This document shows, in pieces, positions 16,773 to 24,819 of a DNA stretch of 35,961 bases (position 1 is its first letter; every line of letters begins with the position of its first letter). This DNA is from an uncultured Collinsella sp. (GTDB lineage Bacteria; Actinomycetota; Coriobacteriia; Coriobacteriales; Coriobacteriaceae): the NCBI GenBank assembly GCA_958421655.1, contig CATZMG010000014.1, forward strand, positions 1-35,961. Reading direction: 5' to 3'. The position numbers were made by a program, and so were the translations under genes. The notes beneath the pieces were generated by a model that saw only the letters and a program-made list of their open reading frames with translations, searched no databases and was not told where the DNA came from.

Positions 16773-17684
16773 GTGAGGGCTGTGTCCAGTAAACCTCAGG
16801 ACGCCGAGTCCAAGCAACCCGACTCGTCGTTCATCCAACTCGACGATGCAAAGCAAAAGGGCGCCGCTTCGGCGGCGTCCGCCCCTCGGCGAAAGGCGTT
16901 GCTTGGCGTTCTGACTGCCGCGTGCACCATTCTGATCGTCGTCTCGCTGGGTTTCGTCCATCCTTCCACAAGCGGTGCTTGGTCCATCAATTGGATCATT
17001 CAGACCGTGACGGGGGAGAGCGTCGTCGCCAAGGACACCAAGGCGTCTGACTCGACTACGACTTCGGGCGAGGCCAGTTCCGAGGACTCCAAGTCATCGA
17101 ATGATGCAAAAGACGAGCCCAAGGGTTCGAACGATGCCAAGGATGATTCCGAGTCTTCGGACAAGAAGTCGGACAAGGACTCGAAGGAGAAGAACTCCGA
17201 AGGCAAGGACGGCAAGAAGTCTGGCGATAAATCCGCTGCCCAAAATATGGGAGCCGGTGATACTTCCAATGTGTCTGGCGGTGCTTCTTCGGGCGGTGGC
17301 CAGTCGTCTGATGGAGCCTCATCCTCTAATGGCGGAAACGCCTCCTCGGGCGGACAGGGCGGCTCGCAGGAGTCCAACTACGTTACGGTGACGGTTTCGG
17401 TCACATCGAGCGCCGTGGGCAATCCTGTGTCCTCTGGTGGCACCTTCACCTTTAACGAGGGCGCTACGGTCTACGATGCCCTGTGCGCGCTGGGCCTTTC
17501 TGTCAACGCGCATGGCTCATCGTATGGCACATATGTTGCCGCCATTGGCGGTCTGGCCGAGAAGGAGCATGGCGCCACGAGCGGTTGGATGTACTCCGTT
17601 AACGGTGTGACGCCCATGACGGCGTGCAGCAACTACGTTCTCTCCAATGGCGACAACGTGGTCTGGTATTACGTAACAGGCTAG
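16773..17684 (+). CDS. membrane-anchored DUF4430 protein, second gene of the cobalamin operon
   Basis: A 303-aa protein that begins directly after the stop of the giant surface protein, so both lie on one riboswitch-controlled transcript. A GTG at 16782, 6 nt after AGGTG, may be the true start. Residues 1-40 are cytoplasmic, one membrane helix spans about 43-62 (LLGVLTAACTILIVVSLGF), and a long Ser/Asp/Lys/Gly-rich linker (about 80-205) would cross the cell wall. The C-terminal 95 residues are a DUF4430 domain (TVTVSVTSSAVG, ATVYDALCALGL, GATSGWMYSVNGV, VVWYYV). This has the same domain as the upstream protein but opposite topology: anchored at the N-terminus with the domain outside. Corrinoid capture or hand-over to a transporter is a reasonable inference; no transporter gene is nearby. 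Confidence 0.88.
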   Translation: MRAVSSKPQDAESKQPDSSFIQLDDAKQKGAASAASAPRRKALLGVLTAACTILIVVSLGFVHPSTSGAWSINWIIQTVTGESVVAKDTKASDSTTTSGEASSEDSKSSNDAKDEPKGSNDAKDDSESSDKKSDKDSKEKNSEGKDGKKSGDKSAAQNMGAGDTSNVSGGASSGGGQSSDGASSSNGGNASSGGQGGSQESNYVTVTVSVTSSAVGNPVSSGGTFTFNEGATVYDALCALGLSVNAHGSSYGTYVAAIGGLAEKEHGATSGWMYSVNGVTPMTACSNYVLSNGDNVVWYYVTG

Positions 17685-17706
17685 AGGCCTCGACATAGTG
17701 CGCCAG

Positions 17707-17744
17707 ACGGGCGGTTCGGACAAACATCCGAGCCGCCCGTTTTT
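17707..17744 (+). terminator. terminator of the DUF4430 operon
   Basis: A 14-bp stem (ACGGGCGGTTCGGA, 17707-17720, with 17727-17740, one G-T wobble) and a 6-nt loop are followed by TTTTT. It closes the riboswitch-controlled transcript. Confidence 0.92.
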
Positions 17745-17781
17745 AACGCGAATGGGACTAGGTCGCCAGGTCTCTCGGCAA

Positions 17782-17818
17782 ACAAAAAAACCGGTTGGAA
17801 CGAGAATTCCAACCGGTT
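17782..17818 (-). terminator. terminator of the first GtrA-family gene
   Basis: AACCGGTTGGAA (17789-17800) pairs perfectly with TTCCAACCGGTT (17807-17818). Read on the minus strand the stem is followed by a run of T (A run at 17784-17790). Confidence 0.9.
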
Positions 17819-17844
17819 ATACCTTTAAGCAACTGTCGAACAAA

Positions 17845-18252
17845 CTACGACTGCGCGCCCTCGAGGAACAAGCGACGGCTAAAGTAGTTGTACCAGGTGA
17901 CCAGGAACGTGGCGATGGCCTTCATGGCCTGGTAGCCGATGCTCAAAAACGTGACACCCACAAACATGTACAGGTCGTTGAGACCCAGGCCAATCACCGA
18001 CAGGATGGTGAAGATCGTAAACTCGCGCTTGCGGCTCATGCCCTCGCGGTGGTCGAACACGTACTTCATGCTGAGCCAGTAGTTGACCACGACGGACGTG
18101 ACAAACGAGATTGTGGTGCTCATCAAGAAGTCGAGGTGGAACAGCTCGACGAGCGCAATGAGCATGCCCCAGTCGATGCCAAAGGAGATAAGTCCCACGA
18201 CAGCGAACTTGAGGAACTGCTTGGTATGAGGTTGTGCCAGTGCCTTGCGCAC
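17845..18252 (-). CDS. GtrA-family membrane protein
   Basis: A 135-aa protein with four predicted membrane helices. The GtrA signature regions are FLKFAVVGLISFGIDWGMLI at the N-terminus, VVVNYWLSMKYVFDHREG in the middle, and a C-terminal block ending FSRRLFLEG. GtrA proteins are linked to flipping or presenting polyprenyl-linked sugars for cell-surface glycosylation. The start is a GTG at 18252 with a weak ribosome site. It is similar to the next gene upstream (18472-18867), notably the M(S)R(K/R)REFxIFxxLSVIGLxLND block, so the two are paralogues. No glycosyltransferase gene lies nearby to name a substrate. Confidence 0.88.
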   Translation of the reverse strand: MRKALAQPHTKQFLKFAVVGLISFGIDWGMLIALVELFHLDFLMSTTISFVTSVVVNYWLSMKYVFDHREGMSRKREFTIFTILSVIGLGLNDLYMFVGVTFLSIGYQAMKAIATFLVTWYNYFSRRLFLEGAQS

Positions 18253-18471
18253 GTAATCACATCCAATGCGTTGACAAATCGAGCAGGGGATACTTTAGAG
18301 CTTTTGCAAGGGAAGCGTAAGGGCTTTGCCAAGAACTATACGAACTCGCCAAATTTGCAAGAGACAATCCGCAAACGTCGCAAATCCTTCCGTAAATGAG
18401 CAAGGCCTACGAACAACGCAGCACTCGACGCACGTCGTCCGTGGGCCCCGTAGCCGTGCGGGAAAGTCGAG
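18253..18471. other. intergenic region between GtrA paralogues
   Basis: This 219-bp gap contains no convincing open frame, hairpin or repeat. It is long enough for a separate promoter for the 17845-18252 gene. Confidence 0.5.
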
Positions 18472-18867
18472 CTACTTGGTCTCCTCGCCCTCCAGGAAGA
18501 TCTTGCGGGTCACAAAGTTGTAGACCATAACAAGCGCGGTGGCGCAAATCTTGGCGATATTGGCCTCGAGCCCCAGGCCAGCGTTGAGCGCCAGCACGAT
18601 GCCGTCGTTGAGCACCAGGCCAATCACGGACAGCACGACAAAGATAATGAACTCGCGGCGGCGGCTCATGCCCTTCTTGTGCGCAAACACGTACTTCATG
18701 CTCGCGACGTAGTTAAAGATGAGCGAGACGATAAAGCCACTGGTATTGGCGATCAGGATGTTAAGGCCCAGACCGTAGTGGAGCAGATTCATGATGCCAA
18801 AGTCGATGACCGTGGCGACGACGCCGACGACGCCAAACTTCATGATCTGCGCAAGGAGCTTTTGCAT
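18472..18867 (-). CDS. GtrA-family membrane protein, paralogue
   Basis: A 131-aa, four-helix membrane protein of the GtrA family: IMKFGVVGVVATVIDFGIMN, FNYVASMKYVFAHKKGMSRRREF, then VIGLVLND and a final FVTRKIFLEG. The ATG at 18867 follows AAGGCAGGTG. Like its neighbour it probably takes part in moving lipid-linked sugars across the membrane. It lies 77 bp downstream of the FBPase gene on the same strand, but a CCGCGGGGAT/ATCCCCGCGG hairpin in that gap may separate the transcripts. Middle and C-terminal blocks agree closely with the 17845-18252 protein, whereas the N-termini differ. Confidence 0.88.
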   Translation of the reverse strand: MQKLLAQIMKFGVVGVVATVIDFGIMNLLHYGLGLNILIANTSGFIVSLIFNYVASMKYVFAHKKGMSRRREFIIFVVLSVIGLVLNDGIVLALNAGLGLEANIAKICATALVMVYNFVTRKIFLEGEETK

Positions 18868-18895
18868 GGCACCTGCCTTAGGGTGCGCCGGAGCG

Positions 18896-18938
18896 CCGCG
18901 GGGATGACGAACTCAGCAAGTTTAGCCAATCCCCGCGG
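18896..18938 (-). terminator. possible attenuating hairpin after fbp
   Basis: CCGCGGGGAT (18896-18905) pairs perfectly with ATCCCCGCGG (18929-18938) around a 23-nt loop. No T tract follows on the minus strand, so it may stabilise the 3' end or only partly terminate. Confidence 0.4.
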
Positions 18939-18944
18939 GTGGAG

Positions 18945-20861
18945 CTAGACGCGCTCCTCGATAGCACCGTTTCTATACGCATCGAGCAGTTGGCGTAGGT
19001 CCTGGATCTGGCTGCGGATCTTGGCACCGGTATCGGTGTCGCTCACCATGCGGCGCCGGTCGGCCTCGTCAAAGCGGTTGGTCTCGCTCTCGATATCGAT
19101 GTTGCGGGTGAGCGCCTCGGCAACGGTGGTAAAGGCCTGGTGCGACTTGAGGCGGCATCCGCGCGAGCTCGAGATGAGCGTGTAGCCGGCGATGCCCGTC
19201 TTGGGATGGTAGGCGCGGCAGAAGCCGCCATCGATGACCAGCAGCTTGCCCTCGGCGCGGATGGGCTGCTCGCCCTTGGTGGTTTTAACGGGTGTGTGTC
19301 CGTTGATGATGTGGCCGGTCGGCGAACATGCCATGGGGGTAACGCCGAACTCGCGCATGATGTCGTCGCAGACCGAGGGCGACTTGGTAAGCGTAAAGTA
19401 CGGGTCCATCGGCTCGACCCAGGTGCTCTTATCGGCGATATAGGCGCGCTCAAAGGTACGCACCAGGCGTCCGCTGGCGGGTGAGTTAAAGCCGATCCAC
19501 AGGTACCACATCCAGTCTAGGGCGTCGCGGTCGCCCACGCGCCAGGCACGGCGGGCGATACGGTCGCAAAAATCGAGATAATCGCGGCCTGCGTGCCAGG
19601 TGCCCAGGCAGTTCATGCTGCTAAAGGTACCATCCTCGTTGAGCGGCACGCAGCCATGGAGCAGCAGGTTGCCGTTGGTGACCTTGTACATCGAGCCGTG
19701 GGTGTAGAGGAAATCGATATGGCGATGCAGGTGATCGGCGGTGACAAACTCGGACACGAGCTTGTCGATGATGTGCTGCTCCTCGGGCGTGAGCGTGTAG
19801 GGGTCTGCCGGATCGACGGTGGGGAAGTCGTTGGTCGTGAGCGGCCACACGCTGCCGTCGGCGAGCGTGACCGTGCCGGTGTCGTGGTCGATCTTGTCGA
19901 GCAGCAGACGGTCGGCCATATCGAACTCGGGGTGGCGCTGGATAATTTGGCCCTCGAGCTTAAAGAGCAGGACGTTGATAGCCTTAATCAGCGGGCTGAT
20001 GGACTCGCCGGCGGTATAGGTGGCATCGGCAAAGGCGACAAGCTCGCGCAGCGAGATACCATAGTCGTTCTCGAGAATCTCGTAGTTGTCGTAGCGCAGG
20101 TTGTTGCGCAGCACCGTGGCGATGCAGGCGGGCTCGCCGACAGCGGCGCCCATCCACAGCAGATCATGGTTGCCCCACTGAATGTCGAGCGAATGATAGG
20201 TGAGCAGGCGGTCCATAATCTTGGCAGCGCCGCCGCCACGGTCGAAGATATCGCCCACCAGGTGCAGGTGGTCGACGGCCAGGCGCTTGATGAGCGAGGC
20301 AAGCGACTCGATAAAGTCGTCGGCGCTTGCGGTCTCTAGGATGGACTCCACGATGCGCTCGTGATAGCGCACACGATAGTTGTTCTCGTCCGGATGCGTG
20401 TGCAGCAGCTCGTCGATGATGTAGGCGTAATCGCGCGGGATGGCCTTACGCACCTTGGAGCGGGTATAGCGGCTCGAAAGCGAACGGGCAACCACAATGA
20501 GTTGGTCGAGCATGGTCTTGTACCAGGTGGGGGAGTCCTCGTGCTGGCTGCGGACAAGCTCGATCTTCTCGCGCGGGTAGTAGATGAGCGTGCACAGCTC
20601 GCCCTTTTCGTCAAAGGTGAGCGTGTCGCCAAAGATCTCGTCGACATGTTCGCGCACGACACCCGAGCAGTTGTTGAGGATGTGCATGAAGGCTTCGTAC
20701 TCGCCGTGCACGTCGCTCATAAAATGCTCGGTGCCCTTGGGTAGGTTGAGGATGGCCGAGAGGTTGATAATTTCGGTAAATGCGGATTGTTCGGTGGGGA
20801 ACTGTCTCGACAGCAGGCGCAGATACTTGAAGTCTTGCGGATTGCGATCGAATGCGACCAT
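18945..20861 (-). CDS. fbp: fructose-1,6-bisphosphatase, class III
   Basis: A 638-aa cytoplasmic enzyme, the usual length of the class III (Bacillus Fbp-type) family. It hydrolyses fructose 1,6-bisphosphate to fructose 6-phosphate in gluconeogenesis. Metallophosphatase motifs are visible: SDVHGEYEAF (about 49-58), GDIFDRGGG (about 203-211) and GNHDLLWMG about 30 residues later. Downstream, the INGHTPVK and VIDGGFCRAYHPKTG blocks are typical of the family. The ATG at 20861 has a GGAAGG ribosome site. A 10-bp inverted repeat lies 28-57 bp upstream and may be an operator. Two GtrA genes follow on the same strand but share no pathway with it. Confidence 0.96.
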   Translation of the reverse strand: MVAFDRNPQDFKYLRLLSRQFPTEQSAFTEIINLSAILNLPKGTEHFMSDVHGEYEAFMHILNNCSGVVREHVDEIFGDTLTFDEKGELCTLIYYPREKIELVRSQHEDSPTWYKTMLDQLIVVARSLSSRYTRSKVRKAIPRDYAYIIDELLHTHPDENNYRVRYHERIVESILETASADDFIESLASLIKRLAVDHLHLVGDIFDRGGGAAKIMDRLLTYHSLDIQWGNHDLLWMGAAVGEPACIATVLRNNLRYDNYEILENDYGISLRELVAFADATYTAGESISPLIKAINVLLFKLEGQIIQRHPEFDMADRLLLDKIDHDTGTVTLADGSVWPLTTNDFPTVDPADPYTLTPEEQHIIDKLVSEFVTADHLHRHIDFLYTHGSMYKVTNGNLLLHGCVPLNEDGTFSSMNCLGTWHAGRDYLDFCDRIARRAWRVGDRDALDWMWYLWIGFNSPASGRLVRTFERAYIADKSTWVEPMDPYFTLTKSPSVCDDIMREFGVTPMACSPTGHIINGHTPVKTTKGEQPIRAEGKLLVIDGGFCRAYHPKTGIAGYTLISSSRGCRLKSHQAFTTVAEALTRNIDIESETNRFDEADRRRMVSDTDTGAKIRSQIQDLRQLLDAYRNGAIEERV

Positions 20862-20888
20862 GAAACACCTTCCGATGGGGTTGGTAAA

Positions 20889-20918
20889 ACTGATAAACAG
20901 CGTCAGACGTTTATCAGT
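20889..20918. promoter_or_regulatory. palindrome upstream of fbp, candidate operator
   Basis: ACTGATAAAC (20889-20898) and GTTTATCAGT (20909-20918) form a perfect 10-bp inverted repeat with a 10-nt spacer, 28-57 bp before the fbp start. It could bind a dimeric regulator or fold in the leader RNA. No T tract follows. Confidence 0.5.
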
Positions 20919-21180
20919 ATGCGCCGGCTTTGTTTCGATTGGGGATGGGCGGCCGAATTGTTAGCCGAATGGTTTGCTAAATCGATTTAGTTGAAGTTGA
21001 TATGTCGGTTAAGTGGAGACGAGGGGGGTGATTTTGCCTATGTTGGTCCATAGCGGGGATGCGGATGTTCATGGTAAAGATGTTCTATGCAAATGGTTCG
21101 AATTGGTAAATAGTGGACATTTGTACCGTATATAGGCTAGCTGTGCGATAATTTGCGTAGCAATACGTAAGGAGCCTCAT
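20919..21180. other. intergenic region, divergent fbp and degV promoters
   Basis: The region between fbp and the DegV gene holds an extended -10-like TGCGATAAT at 21144-21152 that fits a DegV promoter, and an AAGGAG ribosome site just before 21181. No clear -35, coding frame or RNA structure was seen in the remainder. Confidence 0.45.
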
Positions 21181-22071
21181 ATGAGTGATTTTGTCCTGAC
21201 CTGTGAATCCGCCGCCGACCGAACCCGTGAGTTCTTTGCGTCGCACAATATCCCTGTCGTGTGTTTTCATTACGAGATCGACGATGTTGTCTATACGGAC
21301 GATCTGTATCAGTCGGTTACGCCAGACGATTTTTTTGCCCAGATTGCCGCGGGCGCCATGCCCAAGACGTCTCAGGTGAGCGTGGGTGAGTACGAGGAGT
21401 TTTGGGAGCCGTTCGTTGCCGAGGGTAAAGACGTGCTGCACCTGACGTTGTCATCGGGCATTTCTGGCACGTATGGATCGGCCTGCGTTGCGGCGCAGAT
21501 GCTCGTGGATCGCTATCCCCAGGGCGGCAAGGTGCACATCATCGATTCGTTGGCGGCGTCTTCGGGCTTTGGCCTGCTGGCGGAATGTGCCGCCGACGTT
21601 CGCGATGGCGGCGCTTCGCTCGACGAGACGGCCGCTTGGATTGAGGAGCATAAACTCAACCTTCACCACTGGTTCTTCTCGACCGATCTGTCGAGCTACC
21701 TACGAGGCGGTCGCATTTCGGCCGCGAGCGCGATCATCGGCACGGCGCTTAAGATTTGCCCACTTATGACGGTCGATTGCGAAGGTGGGCTGTCGCCACG
21801 TGAGAAGATTCGCACTAAGAAGCGCGCGATTTCCGAGATGGCTAAGACCATGATGGCACACGTGCAGGAAGGTGCGGATTATTCGGGTAAGTGCATCATG
21901 TCGCACTCGGCGTGCCGCGAGGATGCCGAGGCAGTTGCGGCGCTGATTGAGGAACAGGTTCCGCAGCTTAAAGGCAAGATTGAGATCAATAACATCGGTA
22001 CTCTGATCGGTTCGCATACCGGACCTGGTACGGTGGCGCTCTTCTTTATGGGCGACAAGCGCGCGGATTAA
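21181..22071 (+). CDS. DegV-family fatty-acid-binding protein
   Basis: A 296-aa protein. The fold markers of the DegV/FakB family are visible: VLTCESAADR at the start, KTSQVSVGEYEEFW near 63-76, HLTLSSGISGTYGSA (about 89-103), and a C-terminal IGSHTGPGTVALFFMG block. DegV/FakB proteins bind a fatty acid and present it to the kinase FakA for incorporation into phospholipid. No FakA gene is in this window. Cytoplasmic, with no signal or membrane segment. The ATG at 21181 follows AAGGAG. It appears monocistronic, ending at the shared hairpin at 22136-22168. Confidence 0.93.
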   Translation: MSDFVLTCESAADRTREFFASHNIPVVCFHYEIDDVVYTDDLYQSVTPDDFFAQIAAGAMPKTSQVSVGEYEEFWEPFVAEGKDVLHLTLSSGISGTYGSACVAAQMLVDRYPQGGKVHIIDSLAASSGFGLLAECAADVRDGGASLDETAAWIEEHKLNLHHWFFSTDLSSYLRGGRISAASAIIGTALKICPLMTVDCEGGLSPREKIRTKKRAISEMAKTMMAHVQEGADYSGKCIMSHSACREDAEAVAALIEEQVPQLKGKIEINNIGTLIGSHTGPGTVALFFMGDKRAD

Positions 22072-22135
22072 CGTTCGTGGGCTGGATGACAGTTTTAACA
22101 GCTGCGCTTGCCACTCCTGACATTCGAAAACAGAA

Positions 22136-22168
22136 AAGGCCCGTCCCGTTGTTTGCGGGGCGGTCCTT
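22136..22168. terminator. bidirectional terminator-like hairpin
   Basis: AAGG-CCG-CCCG (22136-22148) pairs with CGGG-CGG-CCTT (22156-22168) with one mismatch and one wobble. On the minus strand it is followed by TTTTC, so it should best serve the gene at 22179-23270; the DegV gene converges on it. Confidence 0.6.
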
Positions 22169-22178
22169 GCTGTTGCGG

Positions 22179-23270
22179 TTAGCGTTTCTTTCCGCGGAAG
22201 AAGAAGCCGTGCAGTGACGGCTTGAGTCCACGGTTGGCGCGACGCTCCTCGATGTGATCGTGGATCGAAGCGACACGTTCGATGACTTCGTCGGGGATCG
22301 GCACATCGGGATTCATGTTCTCGACCTGGCTGACCTCGGCGGCGGCGACCTGGTCGATAATGGGCACATCGTCGCGCGAGATGACAGGCGTGGCGTCTTC
22401 CTTCATCTTGCGGTAGCGCTGCATCATGTCGGTCTGCAGCTGCTGGGCCGAAGGCGGCGTCCAGATGATGGCGTTGGCGCCGGCGGCGATGGTCTCACGG
22501 ATGCTCTCGGGCGTCTTGCCGCCCGGTGCGATGAGCGGCAGGTTGGGATAGTGTTCGCGCAACTCGCGCAGGACCTGGGGCGTGTTCTTGCCGGCCGCGA
22601 TGTTGAGGATTTTGGCTCCGGCGCGCACTTTGGCGTGAGCATCGTCGTCGCAGCGAACGACCGTGGCGATGACGGGGATGTCGGCGATGTTGGTGATGTG
22701 CTCGACCATCTCGGCAGTGGCGGGGGAGTTGACCACGCAGCCCGCCGCGCCCTGCATCTCGGAGACGGCTGCCATCTGCACGGAGCGCTTACCGGTGGTG
22801 GTGCCACCGCCCACGCCTACAAAGACCGGGCACTCGGCGACGGTCAACAGCGCCTGCGTAATGGCCGGCTGTGGCGTGAAGGGGTAAACGGCAAAGACAG
22901 CATCGGCGTTGGAGTTACGGATGACCGCGACGTCGGTGGTGTAGATAAGCGACTTGATGCGACGACCGAAGAGCGTAAAGCCGCTGGCCTCCTCGATCTC
23001 GTCGGGCATGCGGAGGGCCGCCTTTCGCAAACGCCCGTCGATGGGCAGCGGCTCCATGGGGAGCAGTCCGTTGGGGGTCACGGCTACCTGGGGCTCGGTG
23101 AACTCGTCTGCGAGCTCGACCTCGGAAAAATCGACCGAGGCGACGATGTCCTCGTGAACCTCGGCGGGAACATCGATGGGGGCTTGGTCGTTTGCCGTGA
23201 CCGGCGTGTCGAAGGAGCTGGTGCCGACGAAGGCGTCGACGCGCTCGTTTAGGTCGTTGAGGGTATCCAT
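22179..23270 (-). CDS. TIM-barrel-like protein of unknown function
   Basis: A 363-aa protein. The first 85 residues are acidic and poorly ordered. From about residue 90 the sequence alternates short hydrophobic strands and helices in TIM-barrel style: LIYTTDVAVIRNS, CPVFVGVGGGTTTGKRSVQM, AAGCVVNSPATAEMVEHI, IPVIATVV, GAKILNIAAGKNTPQVL, LPLIAPGGKTPESIRETIAAGANAIIWTPPS. The C-terminal barrel with its APGGKTPES loop is reminiscent of phosphate-binding barrels such as ribulose-phosphate or KDPG aldolase families. The tail is a helix followed by a basic end (FFFRGKKR). The ATG at 23270 has only a weak GAGGA site. I cannot name the reaction. It is monocistronic on the minus strand. Confidence 0.82.
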   Translation of the reverse strand: MDTLNDLNERVDAFVGTSSFDTPVTANDQAPIDVPAEVHEDIVASVDFSEVELADEFTEPQVAVTPNGLLPMEPLPIDGRLRKAALRMPDEIEEASGFTLFGRRIKSLIYTTDVAVIRNSNADAVFAVYPFTPQPAITQALLTVAECPVFVGVGGGTTTGKRSVQMAAVSEMQGAAGCVVNSPATAEMVEHITNIADIPVIATVVRCDDDAHAKVRAGAKILNIAAGKNTPQVLRELREHYPNLPLIAPGGKTPESIRETIAAGANAIIWTPPSAQQLQTDMMQRYRKMKEDATPVISRDDVPIIDQVAAAEVSQVENMNPDVPIPDEVIERVASIHDHIEERRANRGLKPSLHGFFFRGKKR

Positions 23271-23461
23271 GGATCCTCGATTCTATGCGATGGTGGCCTG
23301 CAAGGTGCCGGCAGCGTTGTGCTTGCTAAATCGTTTGACGAGTTGATTTTTCCCCGCCGTGCCATCCGTTAGACCGAAGGGCCGGCGAACGTGAAGGAGC
23401 TGTGGTGGCGGGTATTGAGGTGCTATCTTGAAAGTCCCGTTTAAAAGAGAGGTGACGCGGA

Positions 23462-23632
23462 ATGGAATTTACAGCAATGTTGGGCTCGATTGGCCTGTGT
23501 GTGGGCGCAATCGTAGCCGCCGCGGTCATCTACTTTGTGGTTACGGCCATTAAAGGCAAAAGAGCCGAGCGCAAGGAACGTGAGACACTTAAGCAGCACC
23601 GTGACCAGCAGGACAAGCGCGCACAGAGATAG
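23462..23632 (+). CDS. 56-aa single-pass membrane peptide
   Basis: A small gene read directly from the sequence: ATG at 23462, TAG at 23630-23632, 56 codons. The product begins MEFTAMLGSIGLCVGAIVAA, has one membrane helix (about residues 6-30), then a highly charged tail rich in Lys, Arg, Glu and Gln (KGKRAERKERETLKQHRDQQ). An AGAGGTG ribosome site lies 9 nt before the ATG. The TATCTT at about 23423 in GTGCTATCTT could be a -10 element. It sits alone between the minus-strand genes 22179-23270 and 23657-24760. The helix followed by a basic tail suggests an inner-membrane accessory peptide; no family is recognised. Confidence 0.7.
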   Translation: MEFTAMLGSIGLCVGAIVAAAVIYFVVTAIKGKRAERKERETLKQHRDQQDKRAQR

Positions 23633-23656
23633 CTTGTTGAGTTTTGAATCCGTGCG

Positions 23657-24760
23657 CTAGCTGCGTTTTCGGATCAAGGCGATGTAGAAGCCCTCAAAGT
23701 CGCGGCTGGGCGGAATGGTTAGCGTGCCGGTCATACCGTTGGCGACGAATGAGACGTGGCCGGCGGCGATGGCTTCGGTCAGGGCGTTGCTCTCGACGCG
23801 TGGCTCTTCGCCAGCTTCCTGGGCGCGGCGCGTTTCACTTTCGCTTGGCGTGCCGTCGAGGGGGATGAGCTCGCAGTCCATATGCTTGTCGAGGGCCTCT
23901 TGCAAGGCGTCCTCGTTTTCCTGCGGCATAATCGAACAAGTCGAATAGACGAGCGTGCCGCCCGGTTTGAGGGCTCCCATGGCGCGGTCCAGAAGCGCGC
24001 GCTGCGAGCGGGCGCATTTGACGAGCAGCTGCTCGGTCAGGCCGCGCAGGCTTTTCTCGTTGCCGCTGATGACGGTGCCCGTGCCGGTGCAGGGGGCGTC
24101 GAGCAGGATGCGGTCAAAGCGGAAGAATTCGTCGAGCTCGCGTGCGTCGATGCGCATGACGGGCACGTTTTTGGCGCCTTGGCGATGGAGGTTGGCTTCG
24201 AGCTTCTCGGCTCGGGGAATGCTCATCTCGCAGGCCGTGAGGTGTGCCTGGCCCTGGGTGAGGGCAGCGATCTGCGTCGTCTTGCCACCGGGGGCCGCGC
24301 ACATGTCCAGGATGTCCTCGCCTGCCTGGGCGCCCAACACCAAAGGCGGCATCATGGACGACAGGCTCTGCAGATAGATTTTGCCGTCGCGGTAGATGTC
24401 GAGGTCCCACAGGTCGGAAACCTGGGCCTCGGGCAGGATGAAGGCGTCCGGATACCAGGTAACGGTTTGGTGCGCGATGCCGGCCTCGTCGAGTGCGGCG
24501 GCGATGCCCTCGGCGGTTGCCCTGAGCGTGTTGGCGCGCAGCGTGACTGGGCGTGTGGCCGCGGCGCCAAAGCCTTCAATCATGAGCTCGGCATCGGTGG
24601 GGGCATAGGCGCCGGCGACCGTGTCGATCATAAAGCGCGGCAGGTCGGCGGCGGAGTGTTGGGCGGCAAGCTGGTCGGAAAGCTCGGTAGCGGCAAACTG
24701 CCTAAGCTTGAGCTCGGCCTTGACCTGCTTTTTCTGCTTACGACGACGCGGCTTGGACAT
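23657..24760 (-). CDS. RsmB/NOP-family rRNA or tRNA m5C methyltransferase
   Basis: A 367-aa SAM-dependent RNA cytosine-5 methyltransferase. After a basic N-terminus (MSKPRRRKQKKQ) come the family N-terminal domain and the Rossmann core. The SAM loop DMCAAPGGKT is at 152-161, the conserved LDAPCTGTG at 220-228 with release Cys224, and VYSTCSI at 271-277 with nucleophile Cys275. The C-terminal block RDFEGFYIALIRKRS is also typical. Members methylate rRNA (RsmB, RsmF) or tRNA; which one cannot be told here, as no PUA or NusB-like N-terminal domain is evident. Cytoplasmic. The gene lies 59 bp downstream of the MetRS-like gene on the same strand and could be co-transcribed with it. Confidence 0.93.
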   Translation of the reverse strand: MSKPRRRKQKKQVKAELKLRQFAATELSDQLAAQHSAADLPRFMIDTVAGAYAPTDAELMIEGFGAAATRPVTLRANTLRATAEGIAAALDEAGIAHQTVTWYPDAFILPEAQVSDLWDLDIYRDGKIYLQSLSSMMPPLVLGAQAGEDILDMCAAPGGKTTQIAALTQGQAHLTACEMSIPRAEKLEANLHRQGAKNVPVMRIDARELDEFFRFDRILLDAPCTGTGTVISGNEKSLRGLTEQLLVKCARSQRALLDRAMGALKPGGTLVYSTCSIMPQENEDALQEALDKHMDCELIPLDGTPSESETRRAQEAGEEPRVESNALTEAIAAGHVSFVANGMTGTLTIPPSRDFEGFYIALIRKRS

Positions 24761-24819
24761 CCGTCTTTCCTTCCCGTCCCAAATAGACTACTTTCCGGGC
24801 ACGCCGCTGCTGGCGTGCT

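Noticed and set aside
15702..16961. 419-aa minus-strand open frame across the large surface protein
   Set aside because: It is a mirror of the Ser/Lys/Asp low-complexity region and crosses the junction of two real genes.
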